Part shown: in pieces, positions 54,151 to 62,747 of the stretch
How the letters are laid out: every line of letters begins with the position of its first letter
How positions within the stretch are numbered: position 1 is the first letter of the stretch
Origin: Paenibacillus sp. ACRRY
GTDB taxonomy: Bacteria; Bacillota; Bacilli; Paenibacillales; Paenibacillaceae
NCBI RefSeq assembly: GCF_022346995.1
Contig: NZ_JAKRNM010000001.1
Location: 930,001 to 994,000, forward strand
Direction of reading: 5' to 3'
Length of the DNA: 64,000 bases
Program-made: the position numbers and the translations under genes
Notes under the pieces: generated by a model
Databases searched by the model: none
The model's input: only the letters and a program-made list of their open reading frames with translations
What the model was told of the DNA's origin: nothing

Positions 54151-55062
54151 TTAACGGTATAGTGCTTCCCATAATCCAGCCCCCAGCAAATTACCTGCAG
54201 TCTGTTTGCGGTAATGCTCAGTTGCAAATACATCGCCATAGGTCACAAATTCTGAAGATACTGCCCTTCCTAGCGGTTCTGCTTGCATAAGAGAAGCTTC
54301 TTCGCGAAGCAACAGTTGTTCCGACTCAAGTAAACGCATGGCCACACCGGACCCTCCACCTGCAGCGATCGCAACCTTTTTCCAACGACCATCTGTATCA
54401 ATCTCTCCTTGAAAAGCAACGGTCACGAGAGATGCGCTAAACGTTTCTCGCCTGCCCAGCTTGCGATAAAATGCAATTTCTCTCGGATCAGTTGTTTGGT
54501 TCTTCGTATTGGAGACAGGCAACTTCTCCAGCGGAACCTGGATCGAGATTAACACGTCACTTGGATTGCGACTGCCGTCACGCCCCCCTTTTAACCAGGA
54601 GTCCAGTGTACGGATTTCCACCCCTGTATCCGTCATCCACTGCAGTTCTGCGTTGTATGCGAGCAATGCGGGTAACGCATCTCCGACTCCTGATACAATG
54701 TTGCCGCCAATTGTCGCTACATTGCGAATGGAGGGCGCAGCTATCGTTTTCACAGCTTCTTGCAATAACGGCAGATGATGAAGTAATCCGTCCGTGATAC
54801 ATCTATTCAATCGGGTCAGCGCCCCGATCACCATTCGATCTCCATCCACATATACGTCACTTGTTCCTGGAATACGGGCCAGACTGATCATATGCTCCGG
54901 TGCAGGGACAAGACCGCCTTCCCACTGGGTTCGCAGCAATGTGGCGCCTGCAGCGTAACAGAAACTTCCGTTCAACCTGTTCCTCAACATCCGGAGTTCT
55001 TCCAGATCTTCCGGCTGCCATACCGATGGCATCGCTCCTGATCCATATGCTGGTATTACCAT
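54151..55062 (-). CDS. pucC: Xanthine dehydrogenase FAD-binding subunit
   Basis: 303 aa. FAD motifs YAAGATLLRTQWEGG and TIGGNIVSGVGDALPALLA (short) are those of the CoxM/XdhB family; a C-terminal domain with LGRRETFSASLV follows. It passes electrons to NAD. First gene of pucCDE, 35 bases before pucD. A strong promoter lies 108 bases upstream, inside the preceding intergenic region. Confidence 0.95.
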   Translation of the reverse strand: MVIPAYGSGAMPSVWQPEDLEELRMLRNRLNGSFCYAAGATLLRTQWEGGLVPAPEHMISLARIPGTSDVYVDGDRMVIGALTRLNRCITDGLLHHLPLLQEAVKTIAAPSIRNVATIGGNIVSGVGDALPALLAYNAELQWMTDTGVEIRTLDSWLKGGRDGSRNPSDVLISIQVPLEKLPVSNTKNQTTDPREIAFYRKLGRRETFSASLVTVAFQGEIDTDGRWKKVAIAAGGGSGVAMRLLESEQLLLREEASLMQAEPLGRAVSSEFVTYGDVFATEHYRKQTAGNLLGAGLWEALYR

Positions 55063-55169
55063 CGTTCCATCCCCTCTCTCTTTTAAGCACGCTGTTAGGC
55101 TGAATTTAATCCGTATAGGTGTTGGCTAATGAAGTTAATCCATGCCGCAGGATCCAGATAATTCTTCAA

Positions 55170-55198
55170 ATCATATGAGACTAAAGGAGTAGCGTCAA
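55170..55198 (-). promoter_or_regulatory. Sigma-A-type promoter for the xanthine dehydrogenase genes
   Basis: Minus strand TTGACG, exactly 17 bases, TATGAT, giving an expected start near 55163, about 100 bases upstream of the pucC start. Confidence 0.7.
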
Positions 55199-55313
55199 TT
55201 AGCTTCACATCGATTTGGATAAATGTATAAATACGATCCACGTTTTGTGCTTCATGCATGATACGAGTTACGATACCTAACACTGTATCTCACGTGAAAT
55301 CCTATAAACGACA

Positions 55314-55345
55314 CAAAAAGGCCAACCAAACGAACTGGATGACCT
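55314..55345 (-). terminator. Probable terminator after pucB
   Basis: Minus strand AGGTCATCCA / TGGTTGGCCT with one mismatch and one G-T pair, then TTTTTG. About 80 bases past the pucB stop, it separates the upstream purine genes from pucCDE. Confidence 0.65.
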
Positions 55346-55426
55346 GTTTATGCTAAGAGAGCAGAGATAAGTAGATAACCTACGACTCTTTGTATTCAAT
55401 TGAGGGGACATGTTATTGGGTCGAAG

Positions 55427-56080
55427 TTACTTCATTTGAGCTGATTCATTTACATAATCCATGATGCGTTTCAGTTCAGACTCGGTATCAGCGTCCCAGA
55501 AACAAAAGTCAGGCAAAGTTACCTGCGTTCCTGAGAAGGTGTCATTGCGCATAATCTTCCGCGCCCCCTCATCTCCGCCAAGAGCAAGGAGATGTTCAAA
55601 CATATGGGAGCGAAAGGCAACGGGAGGCTTCAGCCTCTCGCCGTCCGCAGCAGCTGCATAATCAGACAGTTTGTTCAATGACAGTGCTGCCGAAACCTGA
55701 TTAATATCCTGAGCCCTTATTAATGGCTGGTCAGCCAAAAGAATCATTACACCTTCAGCACCGTACTCCGTGGCTTCCTTAAGACCACATTGAAGCGATG
55801 CGGCCATACCAGAGGAATATTCTGTACTGAGAGCAATTTGAAGCTTAGTCCCTCTCCTATAGGTGCTTGAACATTCAGATACGTGGAGTATGTTCTCAGG
55901 AAGCCATGCCAAGGAATCCTCCGGCTTCACCACACAGATGACCTGTTCCAGATCGGAATCGAGTGCCGCTTGAAGCGACCAGGCCGCCAATGCTCTCCCA
56001 TCCGGCATAACAACTGCTAATTTATCCCGGCCAAGACGGGTACTCTTACCTGCGGCGAGCAGAATGCCCGTTACTCGCAT
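55427..56080 (-). CDS. pucB: MobA-like nucleotidyltransferase (PucB)
   Basis: 217 aa. The NTP-binding motif GILLAAGKSTRLGRDKL is at 5-21, with the RAQDINQVSAAL region further on. PucB adds cytosine nucleotide to molybdopterin for xanthine dehydrogenase; in B. subtilis it is needed for activity. It overlaps pucA by 35 bases and follows it. The transcript probably ends at the terminator 55314-55345. Confidence 0.88.
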   Translation of the reverse strand: MRVTGILLAAGKSTRLGRDKLAVVMPDGRALAAWSLQAALDSDLEQVICVVKPEDSLAWLPENILHVSECSSTYRRGTKLQIALSTEYSSGMAASLQCGLKEATEYGAEGVMILLADQPLIRAQDINQVSAALSLNKLSDYAAAADGERLKPPVAFRSHMFEHLLALGGDEGARKIMRNDTFSGTQVTLPDFCFWDADTESELKRIMDYVNESAQMK

Positions 56081-57128
56081 GCGTACTCCCCCTTTGAGCA
56101 GAGCAGTCTTCAGTCACAGCAGCGCGCTTGCACGCAATCAGTTCAGCAGCAATGCTAATGGCGATCTCTTCTGGACCCTCTGCCCCGATACTGAGACCTA
56201 CCGGAGAATGGAGATTGGGTACCGTTGGTAAATCATTCAATAGACGTGCTGTCCGTGTTCTGGACCCCATAATACCGAGATAAGCATATTCACTTCCCGA
56301 CAGCAGCTCCAAGAATTCACGTTCACGTGGGAATTGATGACTCATCAGTATGAGATAATCCCCACGTCGTATATTCAGCACAGGTATGATTTCAGCGGGA
56401 AAGCCAAGAACAAGATCTGCATCCGGAAACCGTTCGGACGTACACAGACCCTCTCTCCAATCAGCAATGATGACACGAAATCCTGATACCCTCGCAAGCG
56501 TGGCAACAGGTATCGCATCATTTCCCGCCCCGATTATAATAAGACGCGGTTTAGGAGTGTATATGGTCTTTATCTGTAAAGGCAGGTTCCAGTACTCTGC
56601 CTCATTTGATTTTACGTCCTTATCAATTTCTGTCCTGTATGAATCGGAAGACATGCGCGGTACATCTATGGAAGGAACAAGTTTCCTATCGATTGAATCA
56701 ACTCGATGCCATTCATATTGAATAAGGGAATAATTATGCTGAAAGTAACGGGTAAACTCGGCAGCTGAACCACATTTGAAACAATCGTGCATCTCAGTTA
56801 ATGCACTTCTCAGTTCGCCGCAGACAGGTTCCAGCAGGACGACGATCAATCCTCCGCAGCCAATCGTTTCTCCCCAAGAGAGATCATCTTCAGGGCGCAT
56901 GTCGTATTCGGCAAATGCCATGTGTCTCGTGTCCAGCACATGTTTAACACGCGCTTGCAGATCACTCTCGAGACATCCCGGGCTGATGCTGCCATACATT
57001 CTGCCATCTTCGGTCAAGAGCATAGAGACTCCCTGCTTACGGTAAGCATGACCTTCCACCTTGACCGCCGTTGCAAGTACACAGCGGGCCTCACCTGCTG
57101 CAATTGCACACAGATCATGCATTTCCAT
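56046..57128 (-). CDS. pucA: XdhC-type molybdenum cofactor maturation protein (PucA)
   Basis: 360 aa from the ATG at 57128 (AAGGTGGAG 6 bases upstream); a GTG at 57140 lies too near the ribosome site. XdhC family: N-terminal domain with CVLATAVKVEGHAYR and a Rossmann domain with IIGAGNDAIPVATLARVSGFRV-like sequence (short GAGNDAIPVA). It sulfurates and inserts the molybdenum cofactor into xanthine dehydrogenase. It overlaps pucB. Confidence 0.9.
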   Translation of the reverse strand: MEMHDLCAIAAGEARCVLATAVKVEGHAYRKQGVSMLLTEDGRMYGSISPGCLESDLQARVKHVLDTRHMAFAEYDMRPEDDLSWGETIGCGGLIVVLLEPVCGELRSALTEMHDCFKCGSAAEFTRYFQHNYSLIQYEWHRVDSIDRKLVPSIDVPRMSSDSYRTEIDKDVKSNEAEYWNLPLQIKTIYTPKPRLIIIGAGNDAIPVATLARVSGFRVIIADWREGLCTSERFPDADLVLGFPAEIIPVLNIRRGDYLILMSHQFPREREFLELLSGSEYAYLGIMGSRTRTARLLNDLPTVPNLHSPVGLSIGAEGPEEIAISIAAELIACKRAAVTEDCSAQRGSTHASNGHSARRR

Positions 57129-57201
57129 ATTCGTCTCCACCTTTCCGAAAAGTCTTCTGCGAGCAGCAGTTATACAACATTTCCCTCTGAAAATTCCTAA
57201 C

Positions 57202-58524
57202 TCAGATTCTCTTCATCAAACGTGCAATGCTCTTATCCGACTCGCGAAGCACGATGCCACGGTCTATGGTCTGGATCTTGCGGTTTTTGAGCACAATGCT
57301 TCCATCAATAATAACCGTGTCCACACAGCTCCGAGTCGCGGAGTACACCACGCGGGAATAAACATCTGTCTCATACGAAGGATACGTATGGAAATCATCC
57401 AGATCCAATAACAATATGTCTGCCTTTTTGCCCACTTCCAGACTTCCAATTTCCTTCGACAGCCCCAGCACTTCGGCACCACCCATCGTAGCCATGCGCA
57501 GAACCGTGCGTGCATCCATGATCGTAGGCCCATGAGGAACCTTTTGAATTAATGCTGTCAGACGCATTTCCTGAAACATATCCAGGTTATTGTTGCATGG
57601 TGCGCCGTCCGCACCGATTCCCACTGCGATCTGGCGGTTAAGCAGGTCAGGAATTTCCGCTATACCCGATGACAATTTCATATTCGAGCCGGGACAGTGG
57701 GTAACTTTTACCCCTCGCTTACGAATAATTTCCTTTTCCTCTTCACTAAGCCAGACACAATGTGCAAGGACCAGACGTGGGGTTGCCAGTCCGATATGAT
57801 CCAGATAGACAATGTTACGCATTCCGCGTTCGTGTTCAACCAGTTCAATCTCGCCACGATTCTCCGAAGCATGCGTATGCACCTTCACATGATACTTGTT
57901 CGAAAGATCACGTACTTCAACGAGCAGTTCCTCTGTACAAGAAACGACAAATCGCGGACAAAACGCATATTGAATGCGACCGCCTCCGAAACCATTCCAT
58001 TTCTCCAGTAAGTCGACACTTTGCTGCAGCGAGGTTGCCGTATTTTCACGCAGCGGTTCAGGCACTTCGTCGCCATGGTCCATCATGACCTTGCCTGATA
58101 TCACCCGAATGCCGCTCTGTGCCATCGCCTGAAAAGCCGAATCCGTGTGGTGCACAGTCTCCATATCCAAAATGGTCGTGGTTCCACTCGAAATCAGTTC
58201 GCCCAGCCCAAGCATCGCTGAATAATAGACGGATTCCTCATCATGCGCTGCCTCGAGTGGCCAGATCCGTTGACGAAGCCAATCCATGAGCTCCAGGTCA
58301 TCCGCACGGCCGCGGAAGAGTGTCTGGCACAAATGAATATGTGTCTGAATGAAGCCTGGCAGCAAGACTTTGCCACGAGCATCAATGACCTGATCAGCCT
58401 GAACGTCAATACGCTCGGCAATCTCTTTGATTTTGTTATCCTCGATCAGCAGATCGCCTGTAAATACGTCTTCTTCCGCATTCATCGTGACAAGCTGTGC
58501 ACCCTTCAGCAGGATCGTTCCCAT
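57202..58524 (-). CDS. Amidohydrolase, guanine deaminase-like (TRZ/ATZ family)
   Basis: 440 aa metallo-dependent hydrolase. Metal ligands are His62 and His64 (THIHL), a third histidine in HTHASEN, another in HCVWLS, and Asp in GADGAPCNNN. The pattern resembles the amidohydrolase family containing guanine deaminase and S-adenosylhomocysteine deaminase. In a purine-degradation cluster, guanine deaminase (guanine to xanthine, feeding pucCDE) is most likely. GGGGAGATTATC precedes the ATG. Follows the gamma-glutamyltransferase-like gene with 84 bases between. Confidence 0.82.
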   Translation of the reverse strand: MGTILLKGAQLVTMNAEEDVFTGDLLIEDNKIKEIAERIDVQADQVIDARGKVLLPGFIQTHIHLCQTLFRGRADDLELMDWLRQRIWPLEAAHDEESVYYSAMLGLGELISSGTTTILDMETVHHTDSAFQAMAQSGIRVISGKVMMDHGDEVPEPLRENTATSLQQSVDLLEKWNGFGGGRIQYAFCPRFVVSCTEELLVEVRDLSNKYHVKVHTHASENRGEIELVEHERGMRNIVYLDHIGLATPRLVLAHCVWLSEEEKEIIRKRGVKVTHCPGSNMKLSSGIAEIPDLLNRQIAVGIGADGAPCNNNLDMFQEMRLTALIQKVPHGPTIMDARTVLRMATMGGAEVLGLSKEIGSLEVGKKADILLLDLDDFHTYPSYETDVYSRVVYSATRSCVDTVIIDGSIVLKNRKIQTIDRGIVLRESDKSIARLMKRI

Positions 58525-58608
58525 GATAATCTCCCCTATCGTATCTATGTCTTTTTTTGCGCTGTTTCATGAGAAACCAAAACCAATCCAAGCAGCAATC
58601 AACTGCGG

Positions 58609-60204
58609 TTACCAACCGATGGCCATGCCATCTCCTCTGGGATCAGCAGCACCACTAATCATGCCATCCTCACGGATAACAATTCCTTGCGACTGGCCCA
58701 TAATGTCATCCCATGGAGCTCTGATCTCCACGTTATGCCCCCAGTTGGCCAGCGTCTCGCATACGTCATCATGATAGCGATTCTCCACCCGCATCGTGTC
58801 GCCTTCTTCACCCCATGTCCGTCCGTAGACCCAGCGTGGCAGACCGATTGCTTCCTGAATGGTCAGGCCATAGTCCAGAACGCCAGTAAGTACGGATAAC
58901 TGCGTCTGAGGCTGACCTTCGCCGCCTTGTGTACCCATAAGCATATAAGGCTTCCCGTCTCGGGTGACAAGACCAGGCATGAGGGTATGAAAAGAACGTT
59001 TATTTGGTTCAAGCACATTCGCATCTGTTGAATCGAGTGAGAAAAAGGACCCTCTATTTTGCATAATTACGCCCGTATCTCCCGGAACGTAGGCTGCACC
59101 AAAATCAAAGTACAGACTTTGAATAAACGAGACGGCGTTGCCTTCCTGATCGACTACAGCAGCGTAGGCTGTATCCTGCCCGATCGTTTTGGACAAGAAA
59201 GGCTGTGCTACTGGAGGTGCGGACTGGATCTCATTCCATAACTCATCCCCGTAAGTCTTCGATAACAGCTGATCCAGCGGGATTTCACGAAAATCCGGAT
59301 CGGTGAGATACCGGTCACGATCACGAAACGCCTTTTTCACCACTTCAGCCATCAGATGGTAGAACTCCGGCGAAGTACGACCTACGGAAGAGAGATCTAT
59401 GTGTTCGAGCATATTTAACATCATCAATATGGAGAAACCCTGCGAGTTGGGAGGCATTTGGTGAACCTGATAACCCCGGTATTCCGTGCTGACTGGCTTT
59501 ACCCATTCTCCTTTGTGAGCTGCAAAGTCCTGTGGTGCCAGCATGCCGCCATCTTCTCGAATCGCTGAAGTCAGACGATCTGCAAGCTCTCCTGTATAAA
59601 AAGAATCCCGTCCTCCCGCCTGAATCAGGCGAATGGAAGCAGCGAGTTCGGTCTGTACGAGCAGCTCACCTTCCTGAAGAAGTATGCCTTTAGGGGCAAA
59701 TATCGCTCGCAGCGGCGAATGCCCCATAATGAAATCTTCATCCCGTTCCAGCCACAGACGCAGATTGCGCGACACAGGACACCCCTTCTCCGCATACTGC
59801 AGGGCTGGTTCAAGCAGCTGCTCCCATGGTAATCGCCCATAGCGGGACCACACTTCCCACCAGGCATCCACCATTCCAGGAACCGTTATCGCACTTAGCA
59901 CCCCGCGCTGGGGAATGGCGTTCATGCCCATCGCTTTGAATGTATCGGCACGGATGCCTGCAGCCGAGCGGCCACTTCCGTTATAGGCGGTAATTTCTCC
60001 GCTTGCTCCATCGTGAATAAGGAAAAAGGCATCTCCGCCAAGTCCGGTCATGTGCGGATAAACTACGCCAAGTGCTGCGCTCACGGCAATAGCTGCATCA
60101 TAAGCGTTACCACCCATCTGGAGAACCGAGCTTCCAACCGCGCTTGCCAGATAATGTGGCGAGGTGACCATCACCTCTCTGGACACGGGCATATGATTTA
60201 ACAT
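58609..60204 (-). CDS. Gamma-glutamyltransferase-fold Ntn hydrolase, possible oxamate amidohydrolase (HpxW-like)
   Basis: 531 aa. GGT family: NAYDAAIAVSAALGVVYPHMTGLGGD (short piece GLGGDAFFLIHDG) at the N-terminus; autocatalytic site QDTAYAAVVD with Thr345 as expected nucleophile after D344. No signal peptide, unlike secreted GGTs. It overlaps the upstream aminotransferase gene by 7 bases (60198-60204), so it is translationally linked to ureide genes. Klebsiella HpxW, a GGT homologue in the urate cluster, cleaves oxamate. The same role here fits the pathway but is inferred. Confidence 0.8.
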   Translation of the reverse strand: MLNHMPVSREVMVTSPHYLASAVGSSVLQMGGNAYDAAIAVSAALGVVYPHMTGLGGDAFFLIHDGASGEITAYNGSGRSAAGIRADTFKAMGMNAIPQRGVLSAITVPGMVDAWWEVWSRYGRLPWEQLLEPALQYAEKGCPVSRNLRLWLERDEDFIMGHSPLRAIFAPKGILLQEGELLVQTELAASIRLIQAGGRDSFYTGELADRLTSAIREDGGMLAPQDFAAHKGEWVKPVSTEYRGYQVHQMPPNSQGFSILMMLNMLEHIDLSSVGRTSPEFYHLMAEVVKKAFRDRDRYLTDPDFREIPLDQLLSKTYGDELWNEIQSAPPVAQPFLSKTIGQDTAYAAVVDQEGNAVSFIQSLYFDFGAAYVPGDTGVIMQNRGSFFSLDSTDANVLEPNKRSFHTLMPGLVTRDGKPYMLMGTQGGEGQPQTQLSVLTGVLDYGLTIQEAIGLPRWVYGRTWGEEGDTMRVENRYHDDVCETLANWGHNVEIRAPWDDIMGQSQGIVIREDGMISGAADPRGDGMAIGW

Positions 60205-61439
60205 AAGGCTCCCTCCTTTCCGGCGTAAACGTCGAGTGCTGCCTGCACTGCCTCACCCGCAGGCAGACCGTGGCGATGACGGAGCAGAACAGCTTCCAGG
60301 GCACCAAGCACATGCAGTACGTTTTTGCGCTGACAGCTGAAGCCCATCGTTCCGATCCGCCAAATTTTCCCCTTAAGTGGACCAAATGAACTCGCAATTT
60401 CGATGCCGAAATCATGCAAAAGCATGCTTCGAACCGTTTCACCATCAATTCCTTCAGGAATATGGATACACGTAACCACCGGAAGTTTGCTGGACATGTC
60501 TCCATATATCTCAAGTCCCATACCCTGAATTCCGGCGACGAGCGCGCTTTCGTTGATCCGATGCCGCTCGAAACGGGCTTCCAGTCCTTCCTGAAGCAAA
60601 ATTCGCAGACCTTCATGAAGACCGTAGAGCATCGATGTAGCCTCTGTATGATGATTCAACCGGGCAGAGCTCCAATAATCCTGCAGCTGACTCAGATCAA
60701 AATAGTTGCTTGCAATGGTTCGTCCCTCTGCCCTAGCGCTTGTCGCGTCACGGAGCCCGCGTTCGACAGTCTTGCGGCTCATCAGTTTTTTCTCCACGCG
60801 GCTGTTATATGTCAACGGGGCCATGCCGGAAGGAACGGATAAACACTTCTGAGTTCCTCCCATTACCGCATCCAGATACCAGGCATCCGTCTTAACGGGC
60901 GTACCGCCGATGGTAGCAACTGCATCAACGACGAGGAGAAGATCCAATTCACGACACACTTTGCCAATCTCGGCGAGAGGTTGCATCTGACCGGTCGATG
61001 TCTCTCCATGAACCATGGCCACTAGATCTGGCTTATGAGTATGAATGGCCTTGATTACTTCTTCCGGATCAAAGACCGATCCCCAAGTAGCTTCGATGAA
61101 TACAACATCGGCACCGCAGCGCTCCGATATTTCTACAAGCAAATGTCCAAATCGTCCGTATATGGGGACCAGCACCTTATCCCCCGGCTGGATCAGACTA
61201 ACCAGCACTGCTTCAATGCCGGAACGTGAGGTGCCATCCACCGGATAGCACCACTCATTGTTCGTCATGTATAATTCACGCAGCATGGCCATCGTTTCAT
61301 TCATCAGTGACGTAAACTCCGGATCAAACTGTCCGAGGATCGGGAATGACAAAGCCCTTAGAACTCTCGGGTCGACTTCAACTGGCCCCGGGGTCATGAT
61401 GGTTCGTAAGGACGGGGATAATTCTCTATAGCTGGACAT
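60198..61439 (-). CDS. pucG: Aminotransferase, (S)-ureidoglycine-glyoxylate type (PucG)
   Basis: 413 aa from the ATG at 61439; a TTG at 61445 is in frame and also possible. Class V fold: TPGPVEVDPRVLRAL, WCYPVDGTSRSGIEAVL, MVHGETSTGQMQPL and the PLP lysine in GGTQKCLSVPSG. The PucG family transfers the amino group of ureidoglycine to glyoxylate, giving oxalurate and glycine. It lies between the allantoate hydrolase gene and the GGT-like gene. Confidence 0.92.
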   Translation of the reverse strand: MSSYRELSPSLRTIMTPGPVEVDPRVLRALSFPILGQFDPEFTSLMNETMAMLRELYMTNNEWCYPVDGTSRSGIEAVLVSLIQPGDKVLVPIYGRFGHLLVEISERCGADVVFIEATWGSVFDPEEVIKAIHTHKPDLVAMVHGETSTGQMQPLAEIGKVCRELDLLLVVDAVATIGGTPVKTDAWYLDAVMGGTQKCLSVPSGMAPLTYNSRVEKKLMSRKTVERGLRDATSARAEGRTIASNYFDLSQLQDYWSSARLNHHTEATSMLYGLHEGLRILLQEGLEARFERHRINESALVAGIQGMGLEIYGDMSSKLPVVTCIHIPEGIDGETVRSMLLHDFGIEIASSFGPLKGKIWRIGTMGFSCQRKNVLHVLGALEAVLLRHRHGLPAGEAVQAALDVYAGKEGALC

Positions 61440-61445
61440 GGTCAA

Positions 61446-62747
61446 TCAACTCCCGTAACCGTATTTATAGAGCAGCTGAACGAGAACCCGAAATCCTCGC
61501 ATCAGGTCCTCCTCAGCTGTGAATTCAAGGGGACTATGACTGATCCCGGCCTGGCTTGGTACAAAGATCATCGCTGTCGGGCAGGCAGGCTGAAAAATCT
61601 GTGAATCATGACCAGCTCCGCTAGGCATATGCATATAGGACAGCTGCTCCTGCTTGCAGATGTTCTGAATATCCGCTGTAATCTGTTCGTTCATTGGAAT
61701 CGGAGCAACTGATAAGTGTTCTTCCCAGTTCAATTCGAGCTGCAGTTTGGATGCAATCTGGAGAAAGGCCTGGAGCATGTCTTGCCAGCACCGATCGATA
61801 CTCTCCTGCCGGATATGACGGATATCAAGCGAGAATTCGGCATGTGCCGCGACCACGTTACCTACACCAGGTTCAGCAGTGATTCGGCCGACCGTTGCCA
61901 CAAGCGGTTCACCTGCTGCCATAGCAATCGTTCTAACCGCCGTAATCATCTCGGCTGCTCCTGCCAGTGCATCCTTGCGCCATGACATAGGCGTTGTACC
62001 CGCATGATTCGCTTCGCCACTAAGCGAAATGCTCAATCGCTTCTGGCCAACGATATCGGATACAATTCCAATCGAATGACCAAGTCGTTCAAGCACCTGA
62101 CCTTGTTCGATATGCAGTTCGATAAAGGCACCATACTTTTGAGCAGCCGGTCTGTAACCACTGTCTGACCCGAATCCGGCTTCGCGAATCGCTTGTGAGA
62201 AAGGTATTCCGTCCTTATCCGTCAAATGTTGAATGTCTTCAAGAGAGGTAATTCCCGTAATGCTTCGTGATCCCCAATACGCAAATGGAAATCGGCTTCC
62301 TTCCTCTTCACATAGCGAGACCACTTGAAGCGTACGCTTGGGCGCCCCGAAGTGTCGTCGTAAGTACTCCAGGGCCAGTACTCCTGCCGCTACACCGTAG
62401 GCGCCGTCATATCTTCCACCGTAAACGACAGTATCAATGTGCGATCCGGTCACAATGGGGAGCTGCTCATCCCCTGCTGCAGAATCTGCGGCTTGTAGCG
62501 TGCCATATAGATTGCCGGATTGGTCGAATTCGGGAGACAGTCCCATGTGCTCCATTCGCGCAGCTAGCGCATGCTGTGCCTCGCACCAGGCTTTGTCATA
62601 CAGCAGGCGAGTTACACCGCCTTTGGCATCAGCTCCGAACGTAGACAGCCAATCCAGCATGGCTTGCAGCTTCACTTCTGCCAGTTGCGGCAAGGGAAAA
62701 GTCGGCTCTTCCGTCCCGGAACCCATGAACGTTTCAAATTCGGTCAT
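61446..62747 (-). CDS. allC: Allantoate amidohydrolase
   Basis: 433 aa from ATG 62747 with GGAGGAG upstream; the open frame to 62798 overlaps the allantoinase gene. M20 metallopeptidase family (AllC/PucF): GSHIDTVVYGGRYDGAYG (metal ligands), EEEGSRFPFAYWGSR, ELHIEQGQVLE, GEANHAGTTPM and PSGAGHDSQ are all present. It hydrolyses allantoate to ureidoglycine, CO2 and ammonia. It overlaps allB by 14 bases. Confidence 0.95.
   Translation of the reverse strand: MTEFETFMGSGTEEPTFPLPQLAEVKLQAMLDWLSTFGADAKGGVTRLLYDKAWCEAQHALAARMEHMGLSPEFDQSGNLYGTLQAADSAAGDEQLPIVTGSHIDTVVYGGRYDGAYGVAAGVLALEYLRRHFGAPKRTLQVVSLCEEEGSRFPFAYWGSRSITGITSLEDIQHLTDKDGIPFSQAIREAGFGSDSGYRPAAQKYGAFIELHIEQGQVLERLGHSIGIVSDIVGQKRLSISLSGEANHAGTTPMSWRKDALAGAAEMITAVRTIAMAAGEPLVATVGRITAEPGVGNVVAAHAEFSLDIRHIRQESIDRCWQDMLQAFLQIASKLQLELNWEEHLSVAPIPMNEQITADIQNICKQEQLSYMHMPSGAGHDSQIFQPACPTAMIFVPSQAGISHSPLEFTAEEDLMRGFRVLVQLLYKYGYGS

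Larger units (their letters stand above)
55063..55426. other. Control region between pucB and pucC
   Basis: 364 bases. From right to left: a hairpin terminator (55314-55345) after pucB, a doubtful 62-codon frame (55095-55283, GTG start, weak ribosome site), and a sigma-A-like promoter (55170-55198) for pucC inside that frame. The frame is therefore probably not a gene. Confidence 0.6.

Noticed and set aside
55095-55283. 62-codon minus-strand frame between pucB and pucC
   Set aside because: GTG start with weak ribosome site, and a good promoter for pucC lies within it; kept only as part of the control region.
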